A stretch of 37,874 bases of DNA from an uncultured Butyrivibrio sp. (GCA_910577605.1 CAJTON010000005.1:1-37874), one strand, 5' to 3'; counted from the stretch's first letter, positions 1-8,216 are shown. Made by a program: numbers and translations. The notes: generated by a model from the letters alone, not told the origin.

Positions 1-145
1 GCAGCTTTCCGAGCGGCACTGCGTTTGCGGTATGCAGAAACAGACAGAGGCAGACCTGCTGCCTGCAGCAAGGGCTGGCTATGGCTGTTTTTATAGGGCG
101 ACAGCCCGTTCAGTGAGGAAAGCGCAGCTTTCCGAGCGGCACTGC
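1..145. repeat. 22-bp direct repeat flanking the SDR leader
   Basis: A 22-base sequence at 1-22 recurs identically at 124-145, a period of 123 bases. The second copy is preceded by a 7-bp hairpin (arms 117-123 and 127-133, loop of 3). The left arm of the corresponding hairpin at the first copy would lie outside the window, so the true repeat unit may be longer. No gene is evident before 167. Confidence 0.6.
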
Positions 146-166
146 ACCACATCAGGAGGACACACC

Positions 167-895
167 ATGGATCACACCGTTTTAATAACAGGAGCGTCAA
201 GCGGAATAGGCAAAGAGAGCGCTGTCCTTTTCGCCGCGAAGGGCTTTAATACTGTAATAAACTGCAAAAGCAATGTTTCCGGACTTTCGGAGCTTGCAAC
301 TAAGCTTGAGGCGGGCGGCGCAAAAGTCCTTCCCGTCGTGAAGGATGTATCCGACCCCGCGCAGTCCGGAGAAATGTTTGAAATAATGTCCGCAAACGAT
401 ATGGTGCCGGATATAGTGATAAACAACGCCGGTATTTCACATATAGGACTGCTTCAGGACATGAGCTTTGAGGAATGGAGCAACGTTATAGGCACTAATC
501 TGACCTCCGTTTTCAACGTCTGCAAATGCGCCATTCCGCATATGCTGCGTTTAGGGGGCGGACGGATAATAAACATCTCCTCAATGTGGGGCAATACCGG
601 CGCGTCCTGCGAGGTTGCCTACTCCGCCTCAAAGGGAGGCGTGAACGCGTTCACGAAAGCCTTGGCAAAAGAACTGGCGCCGAGCCGCATTCAGGTGAAC
701 GCTGTGGCATTCGGCGCCGTGGATACCCGTATGAATTCTTTTCTCTCCGAAGACGAGCTTGACGCTCTTATCGAGGAAATTCCATCCGGCAGACTTTGCA
801 GTACCGCCGAAGCGGCCTCGATAATCTACCGCGTCGCGTCTTTAAGCGAATATGTTACCGGACAGATAATCACTGCCGACGGAGGATTGACTTGA
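167..895 (+). CDS. short-chain dehydrogenase/reductase (FabG-like)
   Basis: NAD(P)-dependent oxidoreductase of the classical SDR family, 242 residues, cytoplasmic. The TGASSGIG dinucleotide-binding loop is at residues 8-15, NNAG at 86-89, and the catalytic Ser139-Tyr152-x3-Lys156 is intact. The C-terminus has the usual G-Q-x-I-x-x-D-G-G ending. I chose ATG 167 because an AGGAGGA ribosome site ends six bases upstream and the SDR fold begins immediately; the frame stays open further upstream to 32, but that part resembles no SDR. FabG is the closest general match, yet no other fatty acid synthesis gene is adjacent, so the substrate is unknown. The 3' end overlaps the convergent esterase gene by 26 bases. 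Confidence 0.9.
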   Translation: MDHTVLITGASSGIGKESAVLFAAKGFNTVINCKSNVSGLSELATKLEAGGAKVLPVVKDVSDPAQSGEMFEIMSANDMVPDIVINNAGISHIGLLQDMSFEEWSNVIGTNLTSVFNVCKCAIPHMLRLGGGRIINISSMWGNTGASCEVAYSASKGGVNAFTKALAKELAPSRIQVNAVAFGAVDTRMNSFLSEDELDALIEEIPSGRLCSTAEAASIIYRVASLSEYVTGQIITADGGLT

Positions 896-1814
896 TCCAT
901 GTATTCGCAAGCTCAAGCCACGGTCTGCACTCAGGCACATCCTCCCATGCGTAATTAGAGGTCACCTCATTGGCAAGCCCCAGTCCGTGTCCGCCGCTGC
1001 CGAAAATATGCAGCTCGCAGGGAACGTTGTTTTCCATGAGCGCGTTAGCGAAAAGCATCGAATTGCGCGGGAAAATAAGCCCGTCCTCTCCGCCGTGCCA
1101 TATGAACGCCGGAGCTGAATCCTTTGTAACATGCTTTTGCAGGCTGTACTTTTCAATCTGCTCGTCCGTGGCATAGCCGCCGAACATATAAGCGTTCATC
1201 GCGACTTCAAAATTAACGTATGTCCTGTTGTTTTCCCTTACAAAAATATCCTCGCCCCTGATCGCCGGATGCCACGAGCCGAAGCCTATCTGGTCGTATT
1301 CAGGGTAGCCCTCGATGCCTATGTCCAGCTTGGTGCAGGTGCTTTTAAGGTCTATGACCGGATAACCGAGAATAAGTCCCGCGGGTCTTATCCTCTCCTG
1401 ATCGTCCGCGTATTCGGGAAGCATCTCCTTATCGTTCCAGAAAACGCCGAGCGACGCGGCAAGATGTCCGCCCGCCGAAAAGCCTGACAGAAAAACGGCG
1501 TTCTCGTCTACAAGCCACTCGTCGGTATTATCCTTGATATACGCCACCGCGGCGGCAGCCTCCTTGAGCGGGCGCGGCAGCACGGCGTTCATGTCAACGC
1601 CGTATCTGAGCACAAAGGCATGATAGCCCATGGACGCAAAAGCGATCGCCATCGGCTCCGCCTCTCTGTCCGAGGTGTACTGATAGCCGCCTCCGGGACA
1701 GACTAACACCGCCGGCCTTTTTTTGCCGGGAAGCAGCTCCTTTGACTGCTCATGGATATATGTGTCGAACCATGAGCTTTTGTCGTCCGCAAGATAAATT
1801 CTTTCACACTTCAC
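870..1814 (-). CDS. alpha/beta-hydrolase esterase (acetyl-esterase/xylan-esterase-like)
   Basis: Probable carboxylesterase of the BD-FAE/Aes type. The oxyanion-hole stretch PGGGY begins at residue 40, the nucleophile elbow GFSAGG puts Ser at 113, and the likely acid and base are Asp244 (in HGGEDG) and His276 (in GSGGHG). There is no signal peptide, so it is cytoplasmic; it may deacetylate imported sugars (inference). I start it at GTG 1814: a GGAGAAGGAG site lies nine bases upstream, whereas in-frame ATGs at 1850 and 1868 have poor ribosome sites. With this start it overlaps the upstream symporter gene by 11 bases, so translation is probably coupled. Length is 314 residues. Confidence 0.85.
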   Translation of the reverse strand: MKCERIYLADDKSSWFDTYIHEQSKELLPGKKRPAVLVCPGGGYQYTSDREAEPMAIAFASMGYHAFVLRYGVDMNAVLPRPLKEAAAAVAYIKDNTDEWLVDENAVFLSGFSAGGHLAASLGVFWNDKEMLPEYADDQERIRPAGLILGYPVIDLKSTCTKLDIGIEGYPEYDQIGFGSWHPAIRGEDIFVRENNRTYVNFEVAMNAYMFGGYATDEQIEKYSLQKHVTKDSAPAFIWHGGEDGLIFPRNSMLFANALMENNVPCELHIFGSGGHGLGLANEVTSNYAWEDVPECRPWLELANTWIKSILRRQ

Positions 1815-3177
1815 TTGTTTTTTCTCCTTCTCCAACGGAATTTTTGTCATGTTTGTAACTTCTGACATCCTTTGATACACCGCCGGAAAGCGCAAGCACG
1901 GATATCAGATTTGGAAAAATCATCAGCGCGTTGGCAGCCTGCGAAAGCTCCCATACATGAGCCGCCGCCAAAACCGCGCCGATATAGACCGTAATCACAA
2001 AACCTATACGATAAATATAACAGTAAAACTTTTTTTTGACAAGAAATTCAAGAGCCTTTTCTCCGATATATTCCCAGCCAGGTATCGACGCGTAGGCGAA
2101 AAGCACCACACCCACCGTAACTATGTAGCCGCCCGCGTTTCCCAGCACAGACTCAAAAGTGCGGGTTATCAGCTCTGTCGCGCCTGTTCCCGTATCGCGG
2201 TACAGTCCCGCCGAAACGACCGCAAGCCCCGTGACCGTACAGATTATATGCGTATCAATAAATGTCGTGCACATGGACACCAATCCCTGCTTTACAGGCG
2301 AATCTGTTCTGGCGGCCGCCGCAGTCACCGCCGCCGAGCCAAGTCCTGCCTCGTTGGAAAAAACGCCCTTTGCTATCCCGTTTTGCAGCACCGTAAGAAA
2401 AGACACCGCCGTTCCGCCTGCCGCGGCTTTCACCCCGAACGCGCCGCTCCAAATGTTCCTTAGCCCCGACGCAAGGCCTCCCGCATTGCCGGCGATAACG
2501 ATAAGCCCTCCTGCTATATAGACCGCCGCCATGACGGGAACTAAAACGCCGGACACCTTCGCTATCGTCTTAATACCACCGAGCAGAGTCGCAAGCACTG
2601 CCGCTGTCATAATAATTCCCGTAACGCGGGCGCTTATCCCGAAGGAAAAAGAAACCGACCTCGCTATCGAATTTGCCTGCACCATATTTCCGATCCCGAA
2701 GGACGCAATGACCGTACACACCGCAAACGCGCTTCCGAGGATAAGACCGAGCTTTTTATTGCGAAGTCCGTATTTAAGCGTGTACATCGGACCGCCGACA
2801 TATTCTCCCGATTTATTTTTCTGCCTGTACTTAACTCCAAGCAGACTTTCCGCAAACTGCGTTGAAATCCCTAAAAGCCCTCCGAGCCACATCCACAAAA
2901 GAGCGCCCGGTCCGCCTATGCTTATGGCGGCTGCGACCCCGACCACGTTGCCTATGCCGATGCAGGTAGCAAGCGAGGTCATGAGCGCGCCAAGCGGCGA
3001 GACCTCCCCCGCGCCACGCTTTTTTTGGTTCGCGTCCGCGCTTTTGCCGCCCCTTATTATTCCTTTTAATGTGGGAAAAAGCATACGCAGCGGATACGCT
3101 TTTAATCTCACCGTAAGATAAAGCCCTGTGCCGCATAAAAGCGTCAAGGTCGCCGGTCCCCATAAAAACTGCGACAT
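1804..3177 (-). CDS. alanine or glycine:cation symporter (AGCS family)
   Basis: Integral membrane sodium- or proton-coupled amino acid carrier of 457 residues, the usual AGCS size. The N-terminal W-G-P-x-x-L-x-L-L-x-G-T-G-x-Y-x-T-x-R motif, the LATCIGIGNVVGVA stretch, the segment with KYGLRNKKLG and the F-S-N-E-A-G-L-G-S-A motif around residue 275 are all family hallmarks. About ten hydrophobic segments can be counted. The start has an AAGGGG ribosome site about five bases upstream. It is the first gene of a two-gene unit with the esterase, whose GTG start lies inside the 3' end of this gene. No regulator is adjacent. Substrate preference cannot be read from sequence. Confidence 0.92.
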   Translation of the reverse strand: MSQFLWGPATLTLLCGTGLYLTVRLKAYPLRMLFPTLKGIIRGGKSADANQKKRGAGEVSPLGALMTSLATCIGIGNVVGVAAAISIGGPGALLWMWLGGLLGISTQFAESLLGVKYRQKNKSGEYVGGPMYTLKYGLRNKKLGLILGSAFAVCTVIASFGIGNMVQANSIARSVSFSFGISARVTGIIMTAAVLATLLGGIKTIAKVSGVLVPVMAAVYIAGGLIVIAGNAGGLASGLRNIWSGAFGVKAAAGGTAVSFLTVLQNGIAKGVFSNEAGLGSAAVTAAAARTDSPVKQGLVSMCTTFIDTHIICTVTGLAVVSAGLYRDTGTGATELITRTFESVLGNAGGYIVTVGVVLFAYASIPGWEYIGEKALEFLVKKKFYCYIYRIGFVITVYIGAVLAAAHVWELSQAANALMIFPNLISVLALSGGVSKDVRSYKHDKNSVGEGEKTSEV

Positions 3178-3400
3178 ACATACCCCTTATTGTCCTTTGG
3201 GATATTATATGCCGCAGCCGCGTTCAATATTTTGCCTAAAAATCAGAACCGCTTGGGGCACCTTCCATAAGGAGGGTTTCCTTGAATTTTAATATTTTGA
3301 ATTAATTAAAGATGTTTTTTATTGTACAAAAGAATATTAACACAGTGGTATTATAAATGCCACATCTGTCAAAATATTCATTCACTGAAATCCTTGCAGG

Positions 3401-4246
3401 TTACCTCCTTGCCGGAGCGCCTCCCCGCATACCTGCGGCTATCTTGATTGTGGAGAAGTCCGCGCGGTTAAATTTGCGAACGCACAGCACAAAGAAAAAG
3501 GTGCCAATCAAAACGGTAATCGCCAGTCCCATCAGCGGCGTGATGACAAATCCGCCAATGGAGAACGCCATTCCCTGTTCAACCAGTTCCTCTGTGGTCA
3601 GCGCATGCGCCCCCAAAGCAATATAGCGGAAAATTGAGGTCGTATAAGTCAGCGGATTCAAATAGACGATGGGCAGGAGGAAACCGGGTATGATGGTGGT
3701 AGGGATATACGCGCCGGAAACAAAGGTCAGGGGCATCATAATCATGGAGCTGAGGGTCTGAAAGGCAGGGGAGTTGCGGGAAACTGTAGCCAAAAACAGA
3801 CCGATGGCGCTGAATGCCATAGCGGAAACCAACATCACCGCAGTCAACAGCAATATTTGCAGGACACCCACCCGCAGTCCAAGCACAATGCCACAGATCA
3901 TAGTAACGACACCTTGCAGTGTGGCAATGACCGCTCCAGACAGAATGTGCCCCATAGAAATCTGCGTTCGCGCGATGGGCGCAACCAGAACCTCTTTCAT
4001 ATAGCCGCTGGAAATGTCGGACAGGATATCGGAGGAATTATTTACGCTAACCTGAAACACGCTCATAATTATCACGCCGGAAATCAGGTAAGGCATGGGC
4101 GCATCAAGACCGCTCATAGAAGACTTCATTAGAAACGAAAACATCACCAGCATAAACATAGACATAAAGAGTGAGCCAAATACCCGTCCCTTACTCCTGA
4201 CATAATTCAGTAAATTTCTTTGTACAATCGCTGTAATCTGGTTCAT
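3401..4246 (-). CDS. ABC-2 type transporter permease (DrrB-like)
   Basis: Membrane subunit of an ABC exporter, 281 residues with about six hydrophobic segments, matching the ABC-2/DrrB/NodJ layout: an N-terminal helix after R-N-L-L-N-Y-V-R, then a core with the P-L-T-F-V-S-G-A-Y-x-P motif before the last segments. It partners the ATPase encoded just upstream; the ATPase stop and this start share an ATGA overlap, and AAAGGAGA sits seven bases before the ATG. The exported substrate is unknown; drug or lipid export is typical for this class beside a MarR gene. The downstream spacer to the symporter has no clear terminator. Confidence 0.9.
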   Translation of the reverse strand: MNQITAIVQRNLLNYVRSKGRVFGSLFMSMFMLVMFSFLMKSSMSGLDAPMPYLISGVIIMSVFQVSVNNSSDILSDISSGYMKEVLVAPIARTQISMGHILSGAVIATLQGVVTMICGIVLGLRVGVLQILLLTAVMLVSAMAFSAIGLFLATVSRNSPAFQTLSSMIMMPLTFVSGAYIPTTIIPGFLLPIVYLNPLTYTTSIFRYIALGAHALTTEELVEQGMAFSIGGFVITPLMGLAITVLIGTFFFVLCVRKFNRADFSTIKIAAGMRGGAPARR

Positions 4247-5157
4247 TTTCGAATCTCCTTTCCTGTAATCGCAAGGAACACCTCGTTCAGTGTCCCGTTT
4301 TTTACTTCATAATCGGTAATCTCGCCCCCATGTGCTGATAAAATTTCCAGGGCCGCAGGAGCTTTCTTCGTATGGAACATCAGCTTGTTCCCATCTTTCC
4401 GATAGGAAACCTCTCGTTCACGCAATGCTGATTCCAATGGTTCGGTCTGTGTGCAGACAACATCCACCTCTGTGCCGGTGTATTGGTGTTTTAGATTCTC
4501 CGGTGTATCGTGGGCAACGATTTTTCCGTGATCCATAATGACGATTTTTGAACAGACCTCTGCCTCGTCCATATAGTGGGTGGTCAGAAAGATCGTCATA
4601 TTTTTCTGCTTTTGAAGCCGCTGGATATATTCCCACACATTGGCTCTGGTCTGTGGATCAAGACCTGTTGTGGGTTCGTCTAAAAACAGGACCTTGGGGT
4701 CGTGTACCAGTCCTCTTGCGATCTCAGCCCGCCGTTTCATGCCGCCGGACAGACTGCCCACCGCCGCCCGTTTCCATTCCGTAAGCTCCACCAGATCAAG
4801 GGCAAAGTCGATACGCTCCCGCACCTCGTTCTTAGGCACTTTGTAGAAGCTGCAATGGTATTTCAGGTTTTCTTCCACTGTCATTTGTGCGTCGAGCGTA
4901 GAATCCTGAAAAACGATCCCTATGTCTTTACGCACCAAGCTGCGCTCCTTATCAACATCATGACCGTTGATTATCAAAATGCCTTCTGTTTTGTCAAGGA
5001 TCGTGCACAGAGTATTGATTGTAGTGCTTTTGCCTGCGCCGTTGGGGCCGAGGAAAGCAAAAATACTGCCCTCGTCTACGGTGAAGGAAATGTCGTCCAC
5101 CGCTATAAAATCCCCGTATTTTTTTGAAAAATGCTCCACTTGTATGATTGGATTCAT
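4243..5157 (-). CDS. ABC transporter ATP-binding protein (DrrA/CcmA-like)
   Basis: Cytoplasmic ATPase subunit of the exporter, 304 residues. Walker A GPNGAGKS is at residues 37-44, the signature LSGGM at 136-140, Walker B VLFLDE at 156-161, and the switch His in TTHYMDEAE at 194. The C-terminal 80 residues form the extra domain usual in DrrA-type drug-export ATPases. I start at ATG 5157, preceded by AGGAGG; the frame is open upstream but would run through the terminator-like hairpin at 5181-5213, so a longer form is unlikely. Expression is probably set by the MarR gene and that hairpin. Confidence 0.93.
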   Translation of the reverse strand: MNPIIQVEHFSKKYGDFIAVDDISFTVDEGSIFAFLGPNGAGKSTTINTLCTILDKTEGILIINGHDVDKERSLVRKDIGIVFQDSTLDAQMTVEENLKYHCSFYKVPKNEVRERIDFALDLVELTEWKRAAVGSLSGGMKRRAEIARGLVHDPKVLFLDEPTTGLDPQTRANVWEYIQRLQKQKNMTIFLTTHYMDEAEVCSKIVIMDHGKIVAHDTPENLKHQYTGTEVDVVCTQTEPLESALREREVSYRKDGNKLMFHTKKAPAALEILSAHGGEITDYEVKNGTLNEVFLAITGKEIRK

Positions 5158-5167
5158 GTTGTTTCCT

Positions 5168-5213
5168 CCTGAAAAAAATTTAAGTCCTATGCGAACTGCT
5201 CGCATAGGACTTA
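5168..5213 (-). terminator. intrinsic terminator or attenuator between marR and the ABC genes
   Basis: On the minus strand a 14-bp perfect stem (arms 5200-5213 and 5181-5194, loop of five) is followed at once by a run of T (complement of 5172-5178), and then by the AGGAGG ribosome site of the ATPase. It has every feature of a rho-independent terminator yet sits in the leader of the exporter genes, 66 bases after the marR stop. It could end the marR message or attenuate read-through. Confidence 0.8.
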
Positions 5214-5216
5214 TCC

Positions 5217-5232
5217 CTATAGTAATCTATAG
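5217..5232. promoter_or_regulatory. paired CTATAG motif beside the attenuator
   Basis: CTATAG occurs twice with a 4-base gap; each copy is itself palindromic, so the pair is both a direct and an inverted repeat. It lies between the marR stop and the hairpin. It may be a protein site, but it is short and A+T-rich. Confidence 0.3.
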
Positions 5233-5278
5233 CGCCTCAGCTATTTTGTTGTTCGGTTCTGCGTTTTTGCAAAGGCCG

Positions 5279-5704
5279 TCACCTCCAAATATCGCCCAGC
5301 TCGATCAGTCTGGCTTGAATACGGACATAGGCTTCTGCATCCTCTTCCCCTAAAGCCTCCAGCATTTTTGCCACTGAATGAATCATCCCTGTTCGGCGCT
5401 CTTCGACCAAGGCTATGCCCCTTTCCGTCAGGCAGACAATGACCTGCCGGCTGTCCGATGGATCGGGGGTTCGCGTGATCATGCCCTGTCCCTCTAAAGA
5501 TTTCAGCATTGCCGCGACCCTCGCTGTGGTCAGCATAAGTACCTTACTCATGTCTTTGGGATATGCCCGATTTCCGTTTGCCGCCAAATAATTTAACGCT
5601 AAAACCTCGCCCCTTGCAATTCGGGACATGGTTCGCTCCATCTTAATTTGCGGTGCAGAGGCTCGCATATCAATAAGTTGTATCGCCAATTCAGTGTAAT
5701 CCAT
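5279..5704 (-). CDS. MarR-family transcriptional regulator
   Basis: DNA-binding repressor-type protein of 141 residues, the normal MarR size. The winged helix is visible as helix-turn-helix around residues 50-80 (K-D-M-S-K-V-L-M-L-T-T-A-R-V-A-A-M-L-K-S-L-E) followed by the wing D-P-S-D-S-R-Q-V-I-V-C-L-T-E-R-G. The frame is open upstream to 5773, but that region carries the promoter, so ATG 5704 is the first start inside the message; its ribosome site (AAAGG, 12 bases away) is weak. It very likely controls the exporter genes downstream and itself through the palindrome at 5730-5742. Confidence 0.88.
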   Translation of the reverse strand: MDYTELAIQLIDMRASAPQIKMERTMSRIARGEVLALNYLAANGNRAYPKDMSKVLMLTTARVAAMLKSLEGQGMITRTPDPSDSRQVIVCLTERGIALVEERRTGMIHSVAKMLEALGEEDAEAYVRIQARLIELGDIWR

Positions 5705-5729
5705 GCGTCGCAAATACCTTTCAAAATTA

Positions 5730-5742
5730 CTAATTCTATTAG
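5730..5742. promoter_or_regulatory. candidate MarR operator palindrome
   Basis: A 13-base palindrome, CTAAT-TCT-ATTAG, lies just downstream of the marR -10 box, where a bound dimer would block initiation. A wider inverted repeat of 7-base arms (AATACCT/AGGTATT on the minus strand) surrounds it. MarR proteins typically bind such short A+T-rich palindromes. Confidence 0.5.
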
Positions 5743-5744
5743 GT

Positions 5745-5773
5745 ATTATAGTACGAATTTTTGCCGTTGTCAA
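5745..5773 (-). promoter_or_regulatory. sigma-A promoter of marR
   Basis: A perfect consensus on the minus strand: TTGACA (5768-5773), 17-base spacer, TATAAT (5745-5750). The predicted transcription start falls near 5738, inside the candidate MarR operator. Confidence 0.85.
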
Positions 5774-5825
5774 TGGGGTAAGGAAAAATTTCTGCCCGCA
5801 ATCCGATCATTCTGACTGACTGCAA

Positions 5826-5864
5826 AAACTTAAGGGAGACAACTTCGTTACGAAGTGTCTCCCT
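5826..5864 (-). terminator. intrinsic terminator of the metY-cysK operon
   Basis: Thirteen bases after the cysK stop, the minus strand forms a 14-bp stem with one bulged base (5833-5864, loop of three), followed by TTAAGTTTTTGC. This closes the metY-cysK transcript. Confidence 0.85.
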
Positions 5865-5876
5865 CATTCCGCTTGT

Positions 5877-6809
5877 TTATTCCGCAAAAAGAGGCGTGGA
5901 ATAATATCTGTCGCCGCTGTCGGGAAGAAGCGCGACTATATTTTTTCCGGCGTTCTCCGGTCTTTTTGCAAGTTCGGCTGCGGCCCACAGCGCCGCCCCT
6001 GAAGAAATGCCTACAAGCACGCCCTCGCTTTTTGCGATTTCTTTTGCCGTGTCAAACGCCGCTTCGCCTCCGACCGTGATTATCTCATCGTAGATTCCTG
6101 TGTTAAGCACCTTTGGAACAAAACCCGCTCCGATTCCCTGAATCTTATGCGCCCCGCTCCGCCCTTCGGAAAGCACCGGCGAATCCGACGGCTCGACCGC
6201 GACGATTTGAATGTCAGGCTTTTTGGATTTAAGATACTCTCCGACGCCAGTGACCGTTCCTCCCGTTCCTACTCCCGCGACGAATATGTCTATATTGCCG
6301 TCCGTGTCTTCCCAAAGCTCCGGTCCCGTAGTCTTTCTGTGAGCCTGAGGGTTAGCGGGATTCTCAAACTGTCCTGCAATTATGCTGTCAGGAATCTCCC
6401 GCTGAAGCTCCTTCGCCTTCTCTATCGCGCCGGACATTCCCTTGCTTCCCTCAGTGAGCACGATCTGTGCGCCGTACGCCTTGATGATGTTGCGCCGCTC
6501 CACGCTCATGGTTTCGGGAATCACGATGATAAGCCTGTAACCCTTCATCGCGGCTATCGAGGCAAGCCCTATTCCGGTATTTCCCGATGTAGGCTCGATG
6601 ATCGTAGCGCCGGGCTTAAGCCCTCCGCTTTTCTCCGCATCCTCGATGATCTCCGCCGCCACTCTGTCTTTCACGCTTCCCGCCGGATTAAAATATTCAA
6701 GTTTTGCAAGAATTCTTGCATTTAATCCGTATTTTTTCTCAATGTTGGTAAACTCCACCAGCGGCGTATTTCCTATCAGCTCCGCCGCGCTTTTATAAAT
6801 TTTTGACAT
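5877..6809 (-). CDS. cysK: cysteine synthase A (O-acetylserine sulfhydrylase)
   Basis: PLP enzyme making cysteine from O-acetylserine and sulfide. It has 310 residues, typical for CysK. The PLP lysine is K47 in N-P-A-G-S-V-K-D-R, the substrate loop PTSGNTG is at 73-79, the phosphate-binding GTGGT at 180-184, and the pyridine-nitrogen Ser lies in G-I-S-S-G-A near 268. A GGAGGTGA site lies nine bases before ATG 6809. It follows metY by 20 bases and shares its promoter and the terminator at 5826-5864. In B. subtilis CysK also acts as co-regulator of the Rrf2 protein CymR; whether that holds here is unknown. Confidence 0.96.
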   Translation of the reverse strand: MSKIYKSAAELIGNTPLVEFTNIEKKYGLNARILAKLEYFNPAGSVKDRVAAEIIEDAEKSGGLKPGATIIEPTSGNTGIGLASIAAMKGYRLIIVIPETMSVERRNIIKAYGAQIVLTEGSKGMSGAIEKAKELQREIPDSIIAGQFENPANPQAHRKTTGPELWEDTDGNIDIFVAGVGTGGTVTGVGEYLKSKKPDIQIVAVEPSDSPVLSEGRSGAHKIQGIGAGFVPKVLNTGIYDEIITVGGEAAFDTAKEIAKSEGVLVGISSGAALWAAAELAKRPENAGKNIVALLPDSGDRYYSTPLFAE

Positions 6810-6829
6810 GATCCGGTTTCACCTCCGTT

Positions 6830-8137
6830 TTAGTCTAACGCCTTAAACGCCTCGTCAAGGTCCTCAATTATATCGTCAATATTTTCAATTCCTATGGAAA
6901 GTCTTACGGTATTCGGCTTTATTCCCTGATCCGCAAGCTCCTCTTCGTTAAGCTCAGAGTGCGTCGTCGTGTAAGGATGTATCACAAGAGACTTAGCGTC
7001 GGCAACATTCGCAAGCAGTGAAAAAAGCTCAAGGCTGTCTATAAATTTCTGCGCCTCCTTCTGACCTCCCTTTATGTCGAAGGTAAAGATCGAGCCGCCT
7101 CCGTTCGGAAAATATTTCGCATAAAGCCTTTGCTGCTCAGGGTCGTCCGATACCGACGGATGATGTACAGCCTCGACCTTGGGGTGGTTTTTAAGATAAT
7201 CCACTACCTTTAGCGCGTTCTCCACATGTCTTTCCACTCTAAGGGAAAGCGTCTCCAATCCCTGTAAAAATATCCACGCGTGTATCGGCGAAAGCGTCGC
7301 TCCCGTATCTCTTAAAAGTATCGCCCTTATCCTCGTAACGAACGCCGCCGCTCCCGCGGCGTCTGCAAAGCTTACTCCGTGATAGCTCGGATCGGGTTCG
7401 GTAAGCTGCGGGAATTTTCCCGACGCCTTCCAGTCAAATTTTCCGCCTTCAACAATAACGCCGCCTATCGTAGTCCCGTGTCCGCCGATGAACTTTGTCG
7501 CGGAATGTATCACGATGTCCGCGCCGTACTCGATCGGTCTGACAAGATACGGCGTAGCAAAGGTGCTGTCAACCACGAGCGGAACGCCGTGAGCATGAGC
7601 GATGCGCGCGACCGCCTCAATGTCCGTCACCTCGGAATTGGGATTTCCCAGTATCTCAACGTAAAGCGCCTTTGTGTTGTCCTTTATCGCTTTTTCAAAA
7701 TTACCGACGTCGAGCGGATCGACAAACGTCGTTTCTATTCCGTAACCCGCAAGAGTATGCGCCAGAAGGTTGTAGGTTCCGCCGTACACGTTTTTTGCCG
7801 CGACTATATGACCGCCCGCAAGCGCAAGATTCTGTATCGTGTATGTAACCGCCGCCGCGCCCGATGCCACTGCAAGCGCCGCCGCGCCGCCTTCAAGAGC
7901 CGCTATCCTCTTCTCGAAAACCTCCTGCGTCGGATTGGTAAGCCTGCCGTAAATATTTCCCGCGTCCCTAAGTCCGAAGCGATCCGCGGCGTGCTGCGAA
8001 TTCCTAAACACATATGACGAGCTTTGATAAATCGGAACAGCCCTCGCGTCCGTGACCGCGTCCGGCTGCTCCTGCCCCACATGCAGCTGAAGAGTTTCAA
8101 ATTTAAAGTTTCTTTCCAAGTACGTTTTCTTTCCCAT
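6830..8137 (-). CDS. metY: O-acetylhomoserine sulfhydrylase (homocysteine synthase)
   Basis: PLP enzyme of the Cys/Met-metabolism family that joins O-acetylhomoserine with sulfide (or methanethiol) to give homocysteine (or methionine). It has 435 residues, the length of MetY rather than of the shorter cystathionine synthases (about 380). The PLP lysine is K215 in I-H-S-A-T-K-F-I-G-G-H-G; the long insertion around F-P-Q-L-T-E-P-D-P-S-Y-H-G is characteristic of MetY. The start has a GGAAGGAG site. It is the first gene of the operon with cysK, driven by the promoter at 8217-8245, which overlaps a dyad shared with nifS. Confidence 0.94.
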   Translation of the reverse strand: MGKKTYLERNFKFETLQLHVGQEQPDAVTDARAVPIYQSSSYVFRNSQHAADRFGLRDAGNIYGRLTNPTQEVFEKRIAALEGGAAALAVASGAAAVTYTIQNLALAGGHIVAAKNVYGGTYNLLAHTLAGYGIETTFVDPLDVGNFEKAIKDNTKALYVEILGNPNSEVTDIEAVARIAHAHGVPLVVDSTFATPYLVRPIEYGADIVIHSATKFIGGHGTTIGGVIVEGGKFDWKASGKFPQLTEPDPSYHGVSFADAAGAAAFVTRIRAILLRDTGATLSPIHAWIFLQGLETLSLRVERHVENALKVVDYLKNHPKVEAVHHPSVSDDPEQQRLYAKYFPNGGGSIFTFDIKGGQKEAQKFIDSLELFSLLANVADAKSLVIHPYTTTHSELNEEELADQGIKPNTVRLSIGIENIDDIIEDLDEAFKALD

Positions 8138-8160
8138 ATCTTTTCTCCTTCCTTAACCGT

Positions 8161-8204
8161 GCGCATATGGCGCTTTTGCAATTCATAGTGTAATAGTATG
8201 AATT
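8161..8204 (-). other. hairpins in the metY leader
   Basis: The roughly 70-base leader of metY can form an 8-bp perfect hairpin (arms 8180-8187 and 8197-8204, loop of nine), and a shorter GCGC stem at 8161-8173. The leader is too short for a SAM riboswitch or T-box, and no T-run follows. Confidence 0.4.
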
Positions 8205-8216
8205 AAGATTTAAATC

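Noticed and set aside
3259..3277. Terminator after the ABC permease
   Set aside because: A 7-bp hairpin exists but is not followed by a T-run on either strand.
8138..8216. Riboswitch or T-box in the metY leader
   Set aside because: The leader from the promoter is only about 70 bases, with no SAM-box or T-box core and no T-run after the hairpin.
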